A stretch of DNA of 33,969 nucleotides from the NCBI GenBank assembly GCA_028823105.1, contig JAPKCC010000029.1:1-33969 (forward strand), written 5' to 3'. Positions 8,308 to 16,406 of the stretch are shown here, in pieces. This DNA is from Phycisphaerales bacterium. GTDB taxonomy: Bacteria; Planctomycetota; Phycisphaerae; Phycisphaerales; SM1A02. How positions within the stretch are numbered: the first letter of the stretch is position 1; each line of letters begins with the position of its first letter. The notes beneath the pieces were generated by a model. That model saw only the letters and a list, made by a program, of their open reading frames with translations. It made no database searches and was not told where the DNA came from. The translations under genes and the position numbers were made by a program.

Positions 8308-9486
8308 CTAGCGTGAGGTTTTGGATTCGGGGAGAGAAATCGGCCTGACTCTCAAATCCTTGAAGTAGACGAGGTCTCCATGCCCGCAGAACCCGAGGTG
8401 ACCTGACGTCCGCGCGAGCCCCGGATGCTCACGTCCGCTCAAGGTCCCCGCTCGGGTCGCTTTGTCGAGATCAATGTCGGAAATCACGGTTCCGTTCAGG
8501 ATGACGCGAAGGCGACGCCCCTCGACCCGGATTTCCTGAAGATTCCATGATCCTGGCGGAGCCTGATAACCACGAAGGGCGGGCGCGATTCCGTAGACGG
8601 ATCCGTGAAACTGCCAGGGCTTCAGCCCGGCATACTTCGGATGACTGTTATCGAGAACCTGGACCTCCATCCCCTGATAGGCGGCATCACCCGTCGACGG
8701 CGCTCGGACTGCGATTCCGTTGTTCGCCCCAGGAGGAACCTTGAATGCGAATCGAAACACGAAGTCGTCGTAGGTTCCCGACGTATAGAGATTACCCCCG
8801 GCCCGCTCCGGGAACGTCCGAATCGCGCCATCCTCGACGCCGTACCCTTCGGTGTTGCCGATCCAACCATCGAGATCGCGCCCGTTGAAGATTGGCTGAA
8901 ACCCATCCCCATCAGCGGCGATCCGCGCCAAGGAGATTTTGTCGATGAGTACCGCGGACTCGCGCGCGGCGTCTGGGTTTTCGAGGGTCCGGAAGACCAG
9001 TGTGAACGGGCCGGATGCTTCGATGTTCGAGGGGATCTCGAGGTCTACGAATCGGCGTTCCCAGAGACCGGCTTCGATCCCTGCCGACGTCGCGAGTGAA
9101 CGTCCATCTCCGTCCGTGATCGAGACCAAGATCTTCGAAATATCGAGACCCCACCGCGCGACGCCAAATCCGACTCGATACGCCGTCCCCGGAGTGATGG
9201 CGTCGCCGGCGAGCACGAAGCTCGCGGTGCAGCCACCCTTCGACCCGAGGGCCGCGACCCCATCATCGAACCACTCCGAGTCTGCCACGCCGAGTTCCTT
9301 CGTCGACCAGTACCTGGCGTCCGCCGCACCGGTACCGGCCAATTGGCAACCGTGTCCCGCAGGATCGAATTCAGAATTCTCAAGGGGAATCGGTTCGAGC
9401 GTCACCCCCTTCGTCGCCGCGGCTGCGGTCATCGACATTGTGTGCAGCAATACCAAGGCGAATCCGATGAGGGGAGCAATCTTCAT
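8308..9486 (-). CDS. Secreted DUF1080 protein (putative 3-keto-glycoside hydrolase)
   Basis: A 392-residue exported protein with a signal peptide (APLIGFALVLLHTMSMTAAAA). Residues about 25-190 form a beta-rich domain of the kind that binds carbohydrate. Residues about 195-388 are a DUF1080 domain (FNGRDLDGWIGN, GVEDGAIRTF, FVFRFAFKVPPGANNGIAVRAP, MEVQVLDN, GSVYGIAPA, LRVILNG). DUF1080 proteins have a concanavalin-like fold and are associated with cleavage of 3-keto-glycosides. That matches the Gfo/Idh/MocA gene just downstream, and the two probably form a pathway pair. The start is ATG 9486 (a GTG two codons earlier is possible). There is no Shine-Dalgarno site, but TATCAT ends 7 bases before the ATG, which suggests a leaderless transcript. 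Confidence 0.87.
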   Translation of the reverse strand: MKIAPLIGFALVLLHTMSMTAAAATKGVTLEPIPLENSEFDPAGHGCQLAGTGAADARYWSTKELGVADSEWFDDGVAALGSKGGCTASFVLAGDAITPGTAYRVGFGVARWGLDISKILVSITDGDGRSLATSAGIEAGLWERRFVDLEIPSNIEASGPFTLVFRTLENPDAARESAVLIDKISLARIAADGDGFQPIFNGRDLDGWIGNTEGYGVEDGAIRTFPERAGGNLYTSGTYDDFVFRFAFKVPPGANNGIAVRAPSTGDAAYQGMEVQVLDNSHPKYAGLKPWQFHGSVYGIAPALRGYQAPPGSWNLQEIRVEGRRLRVILNGTVISDIDLDKATRAGTLSGREHPGLARTSGHLGFCGHGDLVYFKDLRVRPISLPESKTSR

Positions 9487-9493
9487 GGCCACG

Positions 9494-9499
9494 ATGATA
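9494..9499 (-). promoter_or_regulatory. Candidate leaderless -10 box of the DUF1080 gene
   Basis: TATCAT on the minus strand ends 7 bases before the ATG at 9486, and no Shine-Dalgarno site is present. This is one of five such placements in the window. Confidence 0.4.
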
Positions 9500-9614
9500 C
9501 GGGAATCGATCCGGATCGCCCCATCACATCTCCCGTCTTTTGTCCCGGCCTTCCGCCAATCCCACCACGATGCTCAGGACATGGGGCCCGCCATCCGTCA
9601 TGATGGCCCCTCGC

Positions 9615-10418
9615 ATGAAACCGCTCCTTTCAATGATCCTCGCTGACGGAACCCACACGCTGACCAGCGATCTCCTGACCATCCACCGCTTTCCCCATGT
9701 TTTCTCGACGCGGATCGGCCCCGGAGGTGGGTCTTTCGATCTTGCCCGCCCCGACCAGAGTCTTCTCGGTACGTCGAACGAAACCCTGCTCGCCAATCTC
9801 GCTCGATTCTCACGCCTGCTCGGCCTCGACGTCTCAGAAATTGCAACCGCACGGCAGGTCCACGGGACTGCAATCGTTGAAGGATCGAAGTCCGAATCCA
9901 TCGACGCCGACATCCTCGTCTCGGCCTCGCCGGATCGAGCGATCGCGGTACGCACCGCCGACTGTGTTCCGATTCTCATTGCCTGTCCGAAGACCCGAAT
10001 CGTCGCCGCCGTGCACGCCGGTTGGAGAGGACTCGTCGCAGACGCACCGGGTGCGGCCGTCTCCCATCTTGAATCACTCGGAGCCGATCGCGAAGATCTT
10101 CTCGCCGCCATCGGACCGGCGATCGGTCCGACTCGTTTCGAAATCGGTTTCGAAGTGGCGGATGAATTCGAGCGATCGGGGATGGGGAGTTGCGTCCGAT
10201 CCGGAACTCCGCGGCCGCATGCGGATCTCTTCGATGCGGCGATGCACCGCCTGATTGAGGCAAATATCCCGGATGTCTCGATCGATGGCGTTTCATGCTG
10301 CACGTCCGAAGATCCGCGTTTCTTCAGCCATCGTGGCGAATCCGGCCGAACCGGAAGACACTTGTCAGGAATCGTCGGAGGGATATCCCGAATAGCCGAA
10401 GATCAAAAGGTAGAATGA
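9615..10418 (+). CDS. pgeF: Peptidoglycan editing factor PgeF (YfiH/laccase-domain family)
   Basis: A 267-residue cytoplasmic protein of the YfiH/PgeF family. The three predicted metal ligands are all present: His83 in RQVHGTAI, Cys117 in TADCVPI and His134 in VHAGWRGL. The C-terminal CCTSEDPRFFSHR and GRTGRHLSGI blocks are also typical. In E. coli PgeF corrects peptidoglycan precursors carrying L-Ser in place of L-Ala; other family members have been called polyphenol oxidases or purine nucleoside-acting enzymes. Several in-frame start codons lie between 9540 and 9633; ATG 9615 or 9633 gives the usual family length. The frame stops four bases before the GTG of the hybrid kinase, so the two are probably co-transcribed. 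It is divergent from the DUF1080 gene. Confidence 0.92.
   Translation: MKPLLSMILADGTHTLTSDLLTIHRFPHVFSTRIGPGGGSFDLARPDQSLLGTSNETLLANLARFSRLLGLDVSEIATARQVHGTAIVEGSKSESIDADILVSASPDRAIAVRTADCVPILIACPKTRIVAAVHAGWRGLVADAPGAAVSHLESLGADREDLLAAIGPAIGPTRFEIGFEVADEFERSGMGSCVRSGTPRPHADLFDAAMHRLIEANIPDVSIDGVSCCTSEDPRFFSHRGESGRTGRHLSGIVGGISRIAEDQKVE
10411..10416 (+). promoter_or_regulatory. Candidate leaderless -10 box of the hybrid kinase
   Basis: TAGAAT, overlapping the end of pgeF, lies exactly 6 bases before the GTG start at 10423. AAAAGG ends 12 bases before the same GTG, a rather long distance for a ribosome site, so initiation could be leaderless, leadered or both. Confidence 0.3.
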
Positions 10419-10422
10419 TCTA

Positions 10423-13119
10423 GTGCCTCCGGGAAAACCTCCATCTCATGACAATCGAAGGGCGCCGAGCTCGGCTCCACTCGACATTCTCGCGGACATC
10501 GCGGCGGACCTGCTTGCTCAAAACGATTCGAACGCTTGGCCACCACTGGTCGTCGACGGCCTCCTAAAGATCAAAGCCATCGCCGCAGTGACCATCTTGC
10601 CGAACTCGGCTGCACTCGACATTCTCGCGTACATCGCCGCGGACATGCTCGATCGAGACGACCCGGACGCTTGGCCACCACTGGTCGTCGACGGCCTCCT
10701 AAAGATCAAAGCCATCGCTGCAGTGACCATCTGGTGGCGACCGGAGATCGACGAACCAATCGTGAGTGTTGCCAGTGGCGGCCTCAAGAACGAATCCATC
10801 CTGAGCATGTCGAGGGATCTCGCCGAGACCGCTCTCGAGACCATCGGCGACGAGATGGTCACCACGCCCCCCGGTCCGGAGCCGCTGATCGCGATCAGAC
10901 TCGATCATGACACTGTGCTGACGTTCTCCGGGATCTCCAGTTCCAAATCCGAAATGCTCGAACTCGCACGGCAGACCGTCCGAATGCTCCGCGCACCGAT
11001 CGCCGCCATCGGCCGCGGCATGGAGCTTCGCACGGTCAGCCAAGATCTTGCGCATCATCGTGATCTCGAGCGCCGGATCGCCGAAGCACTGAGCGGGGTG
11101 AAGGACATCGCTTCGCTGGGGATGACGGTTCAGAGCCTCGTGGAAACGAGATTCAAAATCGAATACGCCGCGATATATTTCTTGGAATCCGGAACCCGCC
11201 ACCTCCGTCTCGTGGGGAACAAGGGTCTGAACGAGTGGGAGGTCGAGGATGCGGAACGCACGGCCTGGGATCGACATCCCGGACGAGTGATCCGCACCGG
11301 CGAGATGGTGCATGTCCACGACACCAAGAACGATCCAGAACAACGCTCGCTCACCTCGGCGAGAAGAGTCGAGATCCGCAGTCGCTGCTACCTGCCCGTT
11401 CACGCGGGCGGCGAGATCGTCGGCGCCCTGGGCCTCGCCTCCACTCGGGTCGGCGCCTTCGATGAACGCCATGTCGACATCCTCAAGTTCCTCGGCGACC
11501 TTGCCGGACTGACCTGGATTCGACTTCAGGAAGAAGTCCAAAGGCAGACACGTGATCGCGTGCTGGTCGCGAGTGGCGACGCGGCGGACCTGCTCCTGTC
11601 ATCGCCTCGATGGCGGGATTCGATCTTGAGAGTGCTCGGGCTGATCGAGGGCGCGTTTCGGTCGTACTCCGCAAGGTTCATCGGCATCGACGGGCGCAGT
11701 TTCGGCGGGCCGTCAAACATGCCCGACGTTTCTAAAGACTTCCTGCTCGCCACTGCCACCTCCGAGACGGGTGGGCTCGTGGGGGACGGCGAGGAACCGG
11801 TTCCAGGGTTCGATTCCGATGCCCCGGGGATCTCGACCAGTTTCGTTGCGGTTCCGATCTGGGTTCGAGGCGAGACGGGCGGAATCCTCCTGATCGAGGA
11901 GTCCAGTCGCTCGCGCATTCATGACCAGGCGTCGATCATGGCTCTTCGGGCGTTCGCCGACTTGATCGGAGCCACGATGGCACGCGAGGCAGTGGAAGGC
12001 GAACTGGTCCACGCCCAACGAATGGAAGCGGTCGGCCTGCTCGCGGGAGGCATCGCACACGACTTCAACAACCTGCTCTGGCCGATCCTCGTGCACTCGT
12101 CGACCCTCGCGGATTCGGAAACGGACGAGACCCGCTTGGAGATGCTCTCGGATATTCAGTTGGCGGCCCGGCGCGCCGCCGAACTCGTCGAACAGATCCT
12201 CTTTCTGAGCCGCCGGCGAGTGATCGCCGATTCCAGCACGCCTCTCAAGGATGTGATCGAGGAGGCGATGGTGCTACTCGCACCCTCCACCCCGGATCAC
12301 ATCAGACTCGAGTCGGAGATCAACGACCCGAATGCGACCACTCGTGGCGATCGAGCCGCACTGCTCCGGGTGGTCCAGAATCTGGTGACCAACGCTAGGC
12401 ACGCGATCGAAGGGACGAGTGGCACGGTGACCGTCGTGCTTCGACGATGCCCCGTGAACGCGAACATGATCTATCTAGAGGTTCGCGATGATGGAGTTGG
12501 AATCCCGGAGGAGATCCGCAAGAACCTCTTCGATCCCTACTTCTCGACTCGGGCGGTCGGCCGAGGCACCGGCCTCGGGCTGACCATCGTCCATCGGGTG
12601 ATCACCGAAATCGGCGGCGAGATCGAAGTCGATAGCGAAGAAGGAAAGGGAACGACCTTCCGGGTTTCGCTTCCGCGAAGCGAGGAAGCCGAGCTATTGA
12701 CGATCCCGAGCAAACCGAAGATCTCACCCCGCGGAGACGAATGCGTGCTGGTCGTCGATGATGATCCGATGGTGCTCCAAACGAGTGCCTCTCTCGTCGA
12801 TTCTCTCGGGTACGACGTCAAGGCCGCCGACGGGACGGAGGCCGCCCTCGCGATCTTCGATGACGCACGGGAACAGGGAACCGAACCACGCCTGGTGCTC
12901 ACCGACCTCTCGATGCCGGACCGCGACGGAATCTCGCTCGCAGAATCCCTCCGGGATCGTGGATTTACGGGACCGATCGTACTACTCACTGGATTCGGCG
13001 ATGACTCCGTCGAACGCGCCGCCAAGGCCGGAGTGACCGAAATCCTCCAGAAACCGATCCCTCGCGAGGATCTGGGAATCGCGATTCGGCGCCTGCTGGA
13101 CCGGCCCAAGGGACCGTGA
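10423..13119 (+). CDS. GAF-domain hybrid histidine kinase with C-terminal receiver
   Basis: An 898-residue cytoplasmic hybrid kinase with no membrane segment. Residues 17-106 contain a 45-residue segment twice in tandem; the second copy runs into a GAF-like domain (to about 205). A clear GAF domain follows (about 215-368, with FKIEYAAIYFLESG and RSRCYLPVHAGGEIVGALGLAS), and a third, weaker GAF-like region at about 390-520 (FVAVPIWVRGETGGILLIEE). HisKA has His546 in GGIAHDFNN. The HATPase carries NLVTNARHAI, DDGVGI and GTGLGLT, and the receiver has Asp828 in LTDLSMPD with the conserved Lys in LQKPI. The ligand of the GAF domains is unknown, and no DNA-binding output regulator lies nearby. The GTG start is 4 bases after the pgeF stop. 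Confidence 0.93.
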   Translation: MPPGKPPSHDNRRAPSSAPLDILADIAADLLAQNDSNAWPPLVVDGLLKIKAIAAVTILPNSAALDILAYIAADMLDRDDPDAWPPLVVDGLLKIKAIAAVTIWWRPEIDEPIVSVASGGLKNESILSMSRDLAETALETIGDEMVTTPPGPEPLIAIRLDHDTVLTFSGISSSKSEMLELARQTVRMLRAPIAAIGRGMELRTVSQDLAHHRDLERRIAEALSGVKDIASLGMTVQSLVETRFKIEYAAIYFLESGTRHLRLVGNKGLNEWEVEDAERTAWDRHPGRVIRTGEMVHVHDTKNDPEQRSLTSARRVEIRSRCYLPVHAGGEIVGALGLASTRVGAFDERHVDILKFLGDLAGLTWIRLQEEVQRQTRDRVLVASGDAADLLLSSPRWRDSILRVLGLIEGAFRSYSARFIGIDGRSFGGPSNMPDVSKDFLLATATSETGGLVGDGEEPVPGFDSDAPGISTSFVAVPIWVRGETGGILLIEESSRSRIHDQASIMALRAFADLIGATMAREAVEGELVHAQRMEAVGLLAGGIAHDFNNLLWPILVHSSTLADSETDETRLEMLSDIQLAARRAAELVEQILFLSRRRVIADSSTPLKDVIEEAMVLLAPSTPDHIRLESEINDPNATTRGDRAALLRVVQNLVTNARHAIEGTSGTVTVVLRRCPVNANMIYLEVRDDGVGIPEEIRKNLFDPYFSTRAVGRGTGLGLTIVHRVITEIGGEIEVDSEEGKGTTFRVSLPRSEEAELLTIPSKPKISPRGDECVLVVDDDPMVLQTSASLVDSLGYDVKAADGTEAALAIFDDAREQGTEPRLVLTDLSMPDRDGISLAESLRDRGFTGPIVLLTGFGDDSVERAAKAGVTEILQKPIPREDLGIAIRRLLDRPKGP
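10471..10740 (+). repeat. 135-bp intragenic tandem duplication in the hybrid kinase
   Basis: Bases 10471-10605 and 10606-10740 are two adjacent 135-base copies (45 codons, frame kept). The stretch 10534-10594 matches 10669-10729 with a single mismatch, while the first 63 bases of the unit differ at about eleven sites and the last ten or so have diverged. Each copy encodes an LDILAxIAADxL helix followed by AWPPLVVDGLLKIKAIAAVTI, which looks like the first helix and strand of the following GAF-like domain. Confidence 0.92.
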
Positions 13120-13176
13120 CTACAGAGACGCACGAGATCGTCGCTCGATGAACGGACCGTCCGAGCCTTTGTCTCG

Positions 13177-13182
13177 TAGACT
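13177..13182 (+). promoter_or_regulatory. Candidate leaderless -10 box of the sulfatase gene
   Basis: TAGACT ends 6 bases before the sulfatase ATG at 13189, and no Shine-Dalgarno site occurs between it and the ATG. Confidence 0.4.
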
Positions 13183-13188
13183 CGCGAC

Positions 13189-14589
13189 ATGCATCGCTGG
13201 AAACTCATACTCGTAGGATTCGCAGTCGCTCTCCTGTCGGATCGGGGAACCAATGCCGAGTCCGCCCCGGCGGATCCACCGTCGGTGGTCTTGGTGATCG
13301 CAGACGATGCCGGGTGGATCGACTTCGGCTTCCATGGGTCGACGGAAATCGCCACCCCCGAACTCGATCGACTCGCCACCGAGAGCGTCGTCCTCGAAGC
13401 CTGTTACGTCACGGCGTCCGTGTGCAGTCCCTCCAGAGCCGGAATGCTCACCGGCCGCTACCAGCAACGATGCGGACACGAGTACAACCTTCCCGGCGAG
13501 GCCCGTCGGGTCGAAGGCGGGCTTCCACTCACCGAACGCACCATCGCCGACCGAATGCGTGCGGCGGGATATGCCACCGGACTGATCGGAAAGTGGCATC
13601 TCGGCCTGGCTCCGGCGTTCCACCCGACAAATCGCGGCTTCGATGAGTTCCACGGCTTTCGCGCCGGGAGCCGTTCCTACTTTGGAAACGAGGCGCTCAC
13701 CGGAGGCGATCGCGGGTACGAACACGTACGTCCCGGCGGCCGCACGGCGGAGGTCGAATCCGAGATCGCATACCTCACAGACACCATCGCGCGTGATGCC
13801 GTGGACTTCATTCGTAACCATGCCGACCGTCCGTCATTCCTCGTGGTCGCGTTCAACGCCCCCCATGGGCCGATGCACGCGACCGAAGAGGACCTTGCGG
13901 CGATCGATCCTGCCCTGGCGCCGGATCGCCGACGAACCTATGCCGCGATGATGCGATCACTGGACCGCGCCTGTGGTTCCATCGCTGATGCCATCGACGC
14001 CTCGGGCCGCGACACGATGCTCATCTTCGTCAACGACAATGGTGGAGCCACCAACAACGCATCAGACAACGGACCTTGGCGGGGCATGAAAGGTTCCCAA
14101 TTCGAAGGTGGGATTCGCGTACCCGGCTTCGTCCGTCGGCCCGCCGCCTTGAAGCCCGGATCGGTCGAGCATCCGGTGAGCACCCTTGATCTCATGGCCA
14201 CTGCCGTTGCGATCGCCGACGGGGATCAAGTCGGCCTCGACGGGGTCGATCTCGATCCCTGGCTTCGCTCGCAAAGAGCCGACCGCCCCCACCAGCGCCT
14301 GTTCTGGCGGCGAGGTCCCGTCGCAGCCGTTCGAGATCTCGACCTGAAGTTGATTCGGATTGAAGGCGGCCAGACGCTCCTCTTCGACCTGCATGCGGAT
14401 CCTCGGGAGCGCCAGGACCTCTCCTCTGACCGTCCGAGCGAGACAATCCGACTGCTCGCCGAACTGGCGGCATGGGAATACCAGATGATGCCACCTCGAT
14501 GGACTACCGGCCCCATGTGGCGGAAAAATCTTCTTCGGAAGCATCGGATAGACGTGGTCGGTCGCGAGGCTGAACGTGCCATCCCCTGA
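13189..14589 (+). CDS. Secreted Cys-type sulfatase
   Basis: A 466-residue sulfatase (alkaline phosphatase superfamily) with a signal peptide (LILVGFAVALLSDRGTNA). The metal-binding start is VVLVIADDAGWIDFG, and the formylglycine motif is Cys79-Ser-Pro-Ser-Arg83 followed by AGMLTGRY. GLIGKWHLG, FNAPHGPMH and FVNDNGGATNNASDNGPWRGMKGSQFEGGIRVP complete the active-site set. The Cys must be converted to formylglycine by a maturase not found here. Planctomycetes use many such enzymes on sulfated algal polysaccharides; the substrate cannot be assigned. It overlaps the next gene by 14 bases and ends in an unusual Arg/Lys-rich tail (WRKNLLRKHRIDVVGREAER). It starts 69 bases after the kinase stop. Confidence 0.93.
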   Translation: MHRWKLILVGFAVALLSDRGTNAESAPADPPSVVLVIADDAGWIDFGFHGSTEIATPELDRLATESVVLEACYVTASVCSPSRAGMLTGRYQQRCGHEYNLPGEARRVEGGLPLTERTIADRMRAAGYATGLIGKWHLGLAPAFHPTNRGFDEFHGFRAGSRSYFGNEALTGGDRGYEHVRPGGRTAEVESEIAYLTDTIARDAVDFIRNHADRPSFLVVAFNAPHGPMHATEEDLAAIDPALAPDRRRTYAAMMRSLDRACGSIADAIDASGRDTMLIFVNDNGGATNNASDNGPWRGMKGSQFEGGIRVPGFVRRPAALKPGSVEHPVSTLDLMATAVAIADGDQVGLDGVDLDPWLRSQRADRPHQRLFWRRGPVAAVRDLDLKLIRIEGGQTLLFDLHADPRERQDLSSDRPSETIRLLAELAAWEYQMMPPRWTTGPMWRKNLLRKHRIDVVGREAERAIP

Positions 14590-15628
14590 TTCAAACCCCC
14601 TATTCTCCACCGATCAGGTCCGGACCGCGGCGCACGTCGCCGCGGAGTTACTTCCGGCAACCTTCGTCGAGCGACTGAGGTCTGACTTCACGCCATCCCC
14701 CGAGATCGCGGAACGACTCCTTGCGGCGACCGCGCTGGATTTACCGCGCGGGTTAAGGTTGAATCCACTTCGCGGCGACCCTCATCAGACGATCCAGGAA
14801 CTCGAGGGACTGGGACTCGCCGGCCTTCCCGTCAGTTGGGCGGCCTGGGGTCGCGTGATTCCCCGTTCATCTTCACGGGCGGTCACCGAGACCGACGCTT
14901 GGCGGGATGGGCGGGTGGTCCTCCAATCGCTGACCTCGATGCTCGCGGTCATGGGACTGGACCCTCACCCCGGCGAGCGGATTCTCGACCTCTGCGCCGC
15001 ACCCGGTGGGAAGACTTCACTGATCGCGGCCCTGACCGGGAACGACGTGCAGATCATCGCCAACGACCGAAGTCGTACTCGATGCATGCGGATGCGGGCG
15101 ATGTTGGGAATGCTGGGGGCCGAAGCTTCGATCCGAACGGCACCGGGTGAGCGAATTCCGCTCCGAGATCATGGCACCTTCGATCGCGTACTCGTGGACG
15201 CTCCCTGCTCGGGTGAGGGACGCTTTCGAGCCGACGACCCCGGGAGCCATGCGAAGTGGTCGGTCAAGAGTGCCAGGCGACTGGCCTCCGTGCAGAAGTC
15301 CTTGCTTCACGCCGCCATCCAGGCCGTTCGCCCGGGCGGCGTCATCGTCTACTCAACCTGCACCCTCGGGCGAGAAGAGAACGAAGCGGTCCTTCAACGG
15401 GCATTGGCAAGGTACGGCGAGGGACCGACCGGAATAGCGCTCGATTCCCTGCCCCCCGGCATCCCTGAAGGCCTGCCCCTGCTTGATCCACCGAATCCCC
15501 CGGAATCGCCAGCGGAACCCGCGGTGCGGCGTTTCGGCGCCAATCCGGAAGGTGACCATCAGGACGCCGCGATGGAAGGATTTTTCGTGGCCCGCCTGCG
15601 CAAAAAAGGCGGCATGCACGTCGCCTAA
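14576..15628 (+). CDS. RsmB/RsmF-like RNA cytosine-C5 methyltransferase (NOL1/NOP2/Sun family)
   Basis: A 350-residue SAM-dependent methyltransferase. The SAM-binding motif is LDLCAAPGGKTS, and the two family cysteines are in place: Cys211 in VDAPCSGEG and the catalytic Cys262 in YSTCTLGREENE. The N-terminal 100 residues include RGLRLNPLRGD, as in RsmF/YebU and related archaeal enzymes, but there is no NusB-like RNA-binding domain as in full-length RsmB and no PUA-like tail. It probably methylates rRNA or tRNA cytosine in the cytoplasm; the target base is not determinable. The GTG start overlaps the sulfatase stop by 14 bases, so the gene probably depends on upstream transcription. Confidence 0.9.
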   Translation: MPSPDSNPLFSTDQVRTAAHVAAELLPATFVERLRSDFTPSPEIAERLLAATALDLPRGLRLNPLRGDPHQTIQELEGLGLAGLPVSWAAWGRVIPRSSSRAVTETDAWRDGRVVLQSLTSMLAVMGLDPHPGERILDLCAAPGGKTSLIAALTGNDVQIIANDRSRTRCMRMRAMLGMLGAEASIRTAPGERIPLRDHGTFDRVLVDAPCSGEGRFRADDPGSHAKWSVKSARRLASVQKSLLHAAIQAVRPGGVIVYSTCTLGREENEAVLQRALARYGEGPTGIALDSLPPGIPEGLPLLDPPNPPESPAEPAVRRFGANPEGDHQDAAMEGFFVARLRKKGGMHVA

Positions 15629-15648
15629 TGCGGGATTTCACCATGGAA

Positions 15649-15674
15649 TGTCCGATTCCGAATTTGATCGGACA
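15649..15674 (+). terminator. Weak hairpin after the methyltransferase gene
   Basis: TGTCCGAT and ATCGGACA form an 8-bp stem around a 10-base loop, 20 bases after the stop codon. No T run follows, so termination is uncertain. Confidence 0.35.
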
Positions 15675-15764
15675 AGACAATCGTCCGTGACCCACTGATA
15701 CTGCCTTTGTGCGATCATCGAAGCCAAGCCATCCATTCGGCATGATGGCCGCAGACGACGCCAT

Positions 15765-15770
15765 AGGAGG
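15765..15770 (+). promoter_or_regulatory. Consensus Shine-Dalgarno of the NfeD-like gene
   Basis: AGGAGG, 8 bases before ATG 15779, is the strongest ribosome site in the window. It shows that the organism does use the canonical anti-Shine-Dalgarno sequence. Confidence 0.75.
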
Positions 15771-15778
15771 CCTCGACC

Positions 15779-16330
15779 ATGAACCTTCAGGAACTTCTCT
15801 TCGACGACGGTGCCATCTGGTTCTTCGGAGTCGCGGCGATCGCGACCTTGCTCTTCATCCTGACCATCGCCATGCTCTTCATGGGAGGCGACGGGGGATT
15901 CGATACCGACACCGGAGACGCCAGCGACGGCGCATTCAAGGTGCTGTCCTTCCAGGGAATCGTCGGATTCTCAATGGGATGGGGCTGGGGAGGACTCGCC
16001 GCGTTTCGCAATCTCGAGTTCACTTGGCCGCAGTCGGCGCTGTTCGGACTCGCGGTCGGCAGCGCATTCCTCTGGATTCTCTGGCTTGGGTTCAAGGCGA
16101 TGCATGACCTGACGGGCGATGGCAACATCGAGGCCAGCGATGCCGTCGGCACCGAAGGAACGGTAACCATTGCGATCCCCGCGGAAGGCCGCGGACGCAT
16201 CTCCGTGGTCGTCCGCGATCGACAACGTGAATTCAAGGCGGTTTCCAACGGCAAGGCCGTTGCAAGCCGCACCGCGATCCGAGTGATCGCATCACACGGG
16301 GATGGCACGCTCGAAGTCGAGCCAGCCTGA
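15779..16330 (+). CDS. NfeD/YqiJ-like membrane protein, flotillin partner
   Basis: A 183-residue membrane protein with a first hydrophobic segment (about 13-36, IWFFGVAAIATLLFILTIAMLF), further hydrophobic stretches around 55-70 and 85-105, and a C-terminal OB-fold of the NfeD type (about 120-183, DAVGTEGTVTIAIPAEGRGRISVVV). Short NfeD proteins of this kind, such as E. coli YqiJ, are encoded next to flotillins and are thought to work with them in membrane microdomains. That is the arrangement here: the flotillin gene follows after 76 bases. The protein lacks the serine-protease domain of long NfeD proteins. The start is fixed by AGGAGG. Confidence 0.82.
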   Translation: MNLQELLFDDGAIWFFGVAAIATLLFILTIAMLFMGGDGGFDTDTGDASDGAFKVLSFQGIVGFSMGWGWGGLAAFRNLEFTWPQSALFGLAVGSAFLWILWLGFKAMHDLTGDGNIEASDAVGTEGTVTIAIPAEGRGRISVVVRDRQREFKAVSNGKAVASRTAIRVIASHGDGTLEVEPA

Positions 16331-16394
16331 CGCACCGCAGATCTCCACGGAGATCGTGGTCCGGCCACAATCCCCCCCTTCTCTCTTTCCTTTC

Positions 16395-16400
16395 GGAGGA
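16395..16400 (+). promoter_or_regulatory. Ribosome binding site of the flotillin gene
   Basis: GGAGGA ends 6 bases before ATG 16407. It selects this start over the open frame that continues upstream into the NfeD gene. Confidence 0.7.
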
Positions 16401-16406
16401 CACCTC

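Noticed and set aside
10471-10740. CRISPR-like or regulatory repeat
   Set aside because: There are only two adjacent in-frame copies without spacers, inside a coding region.
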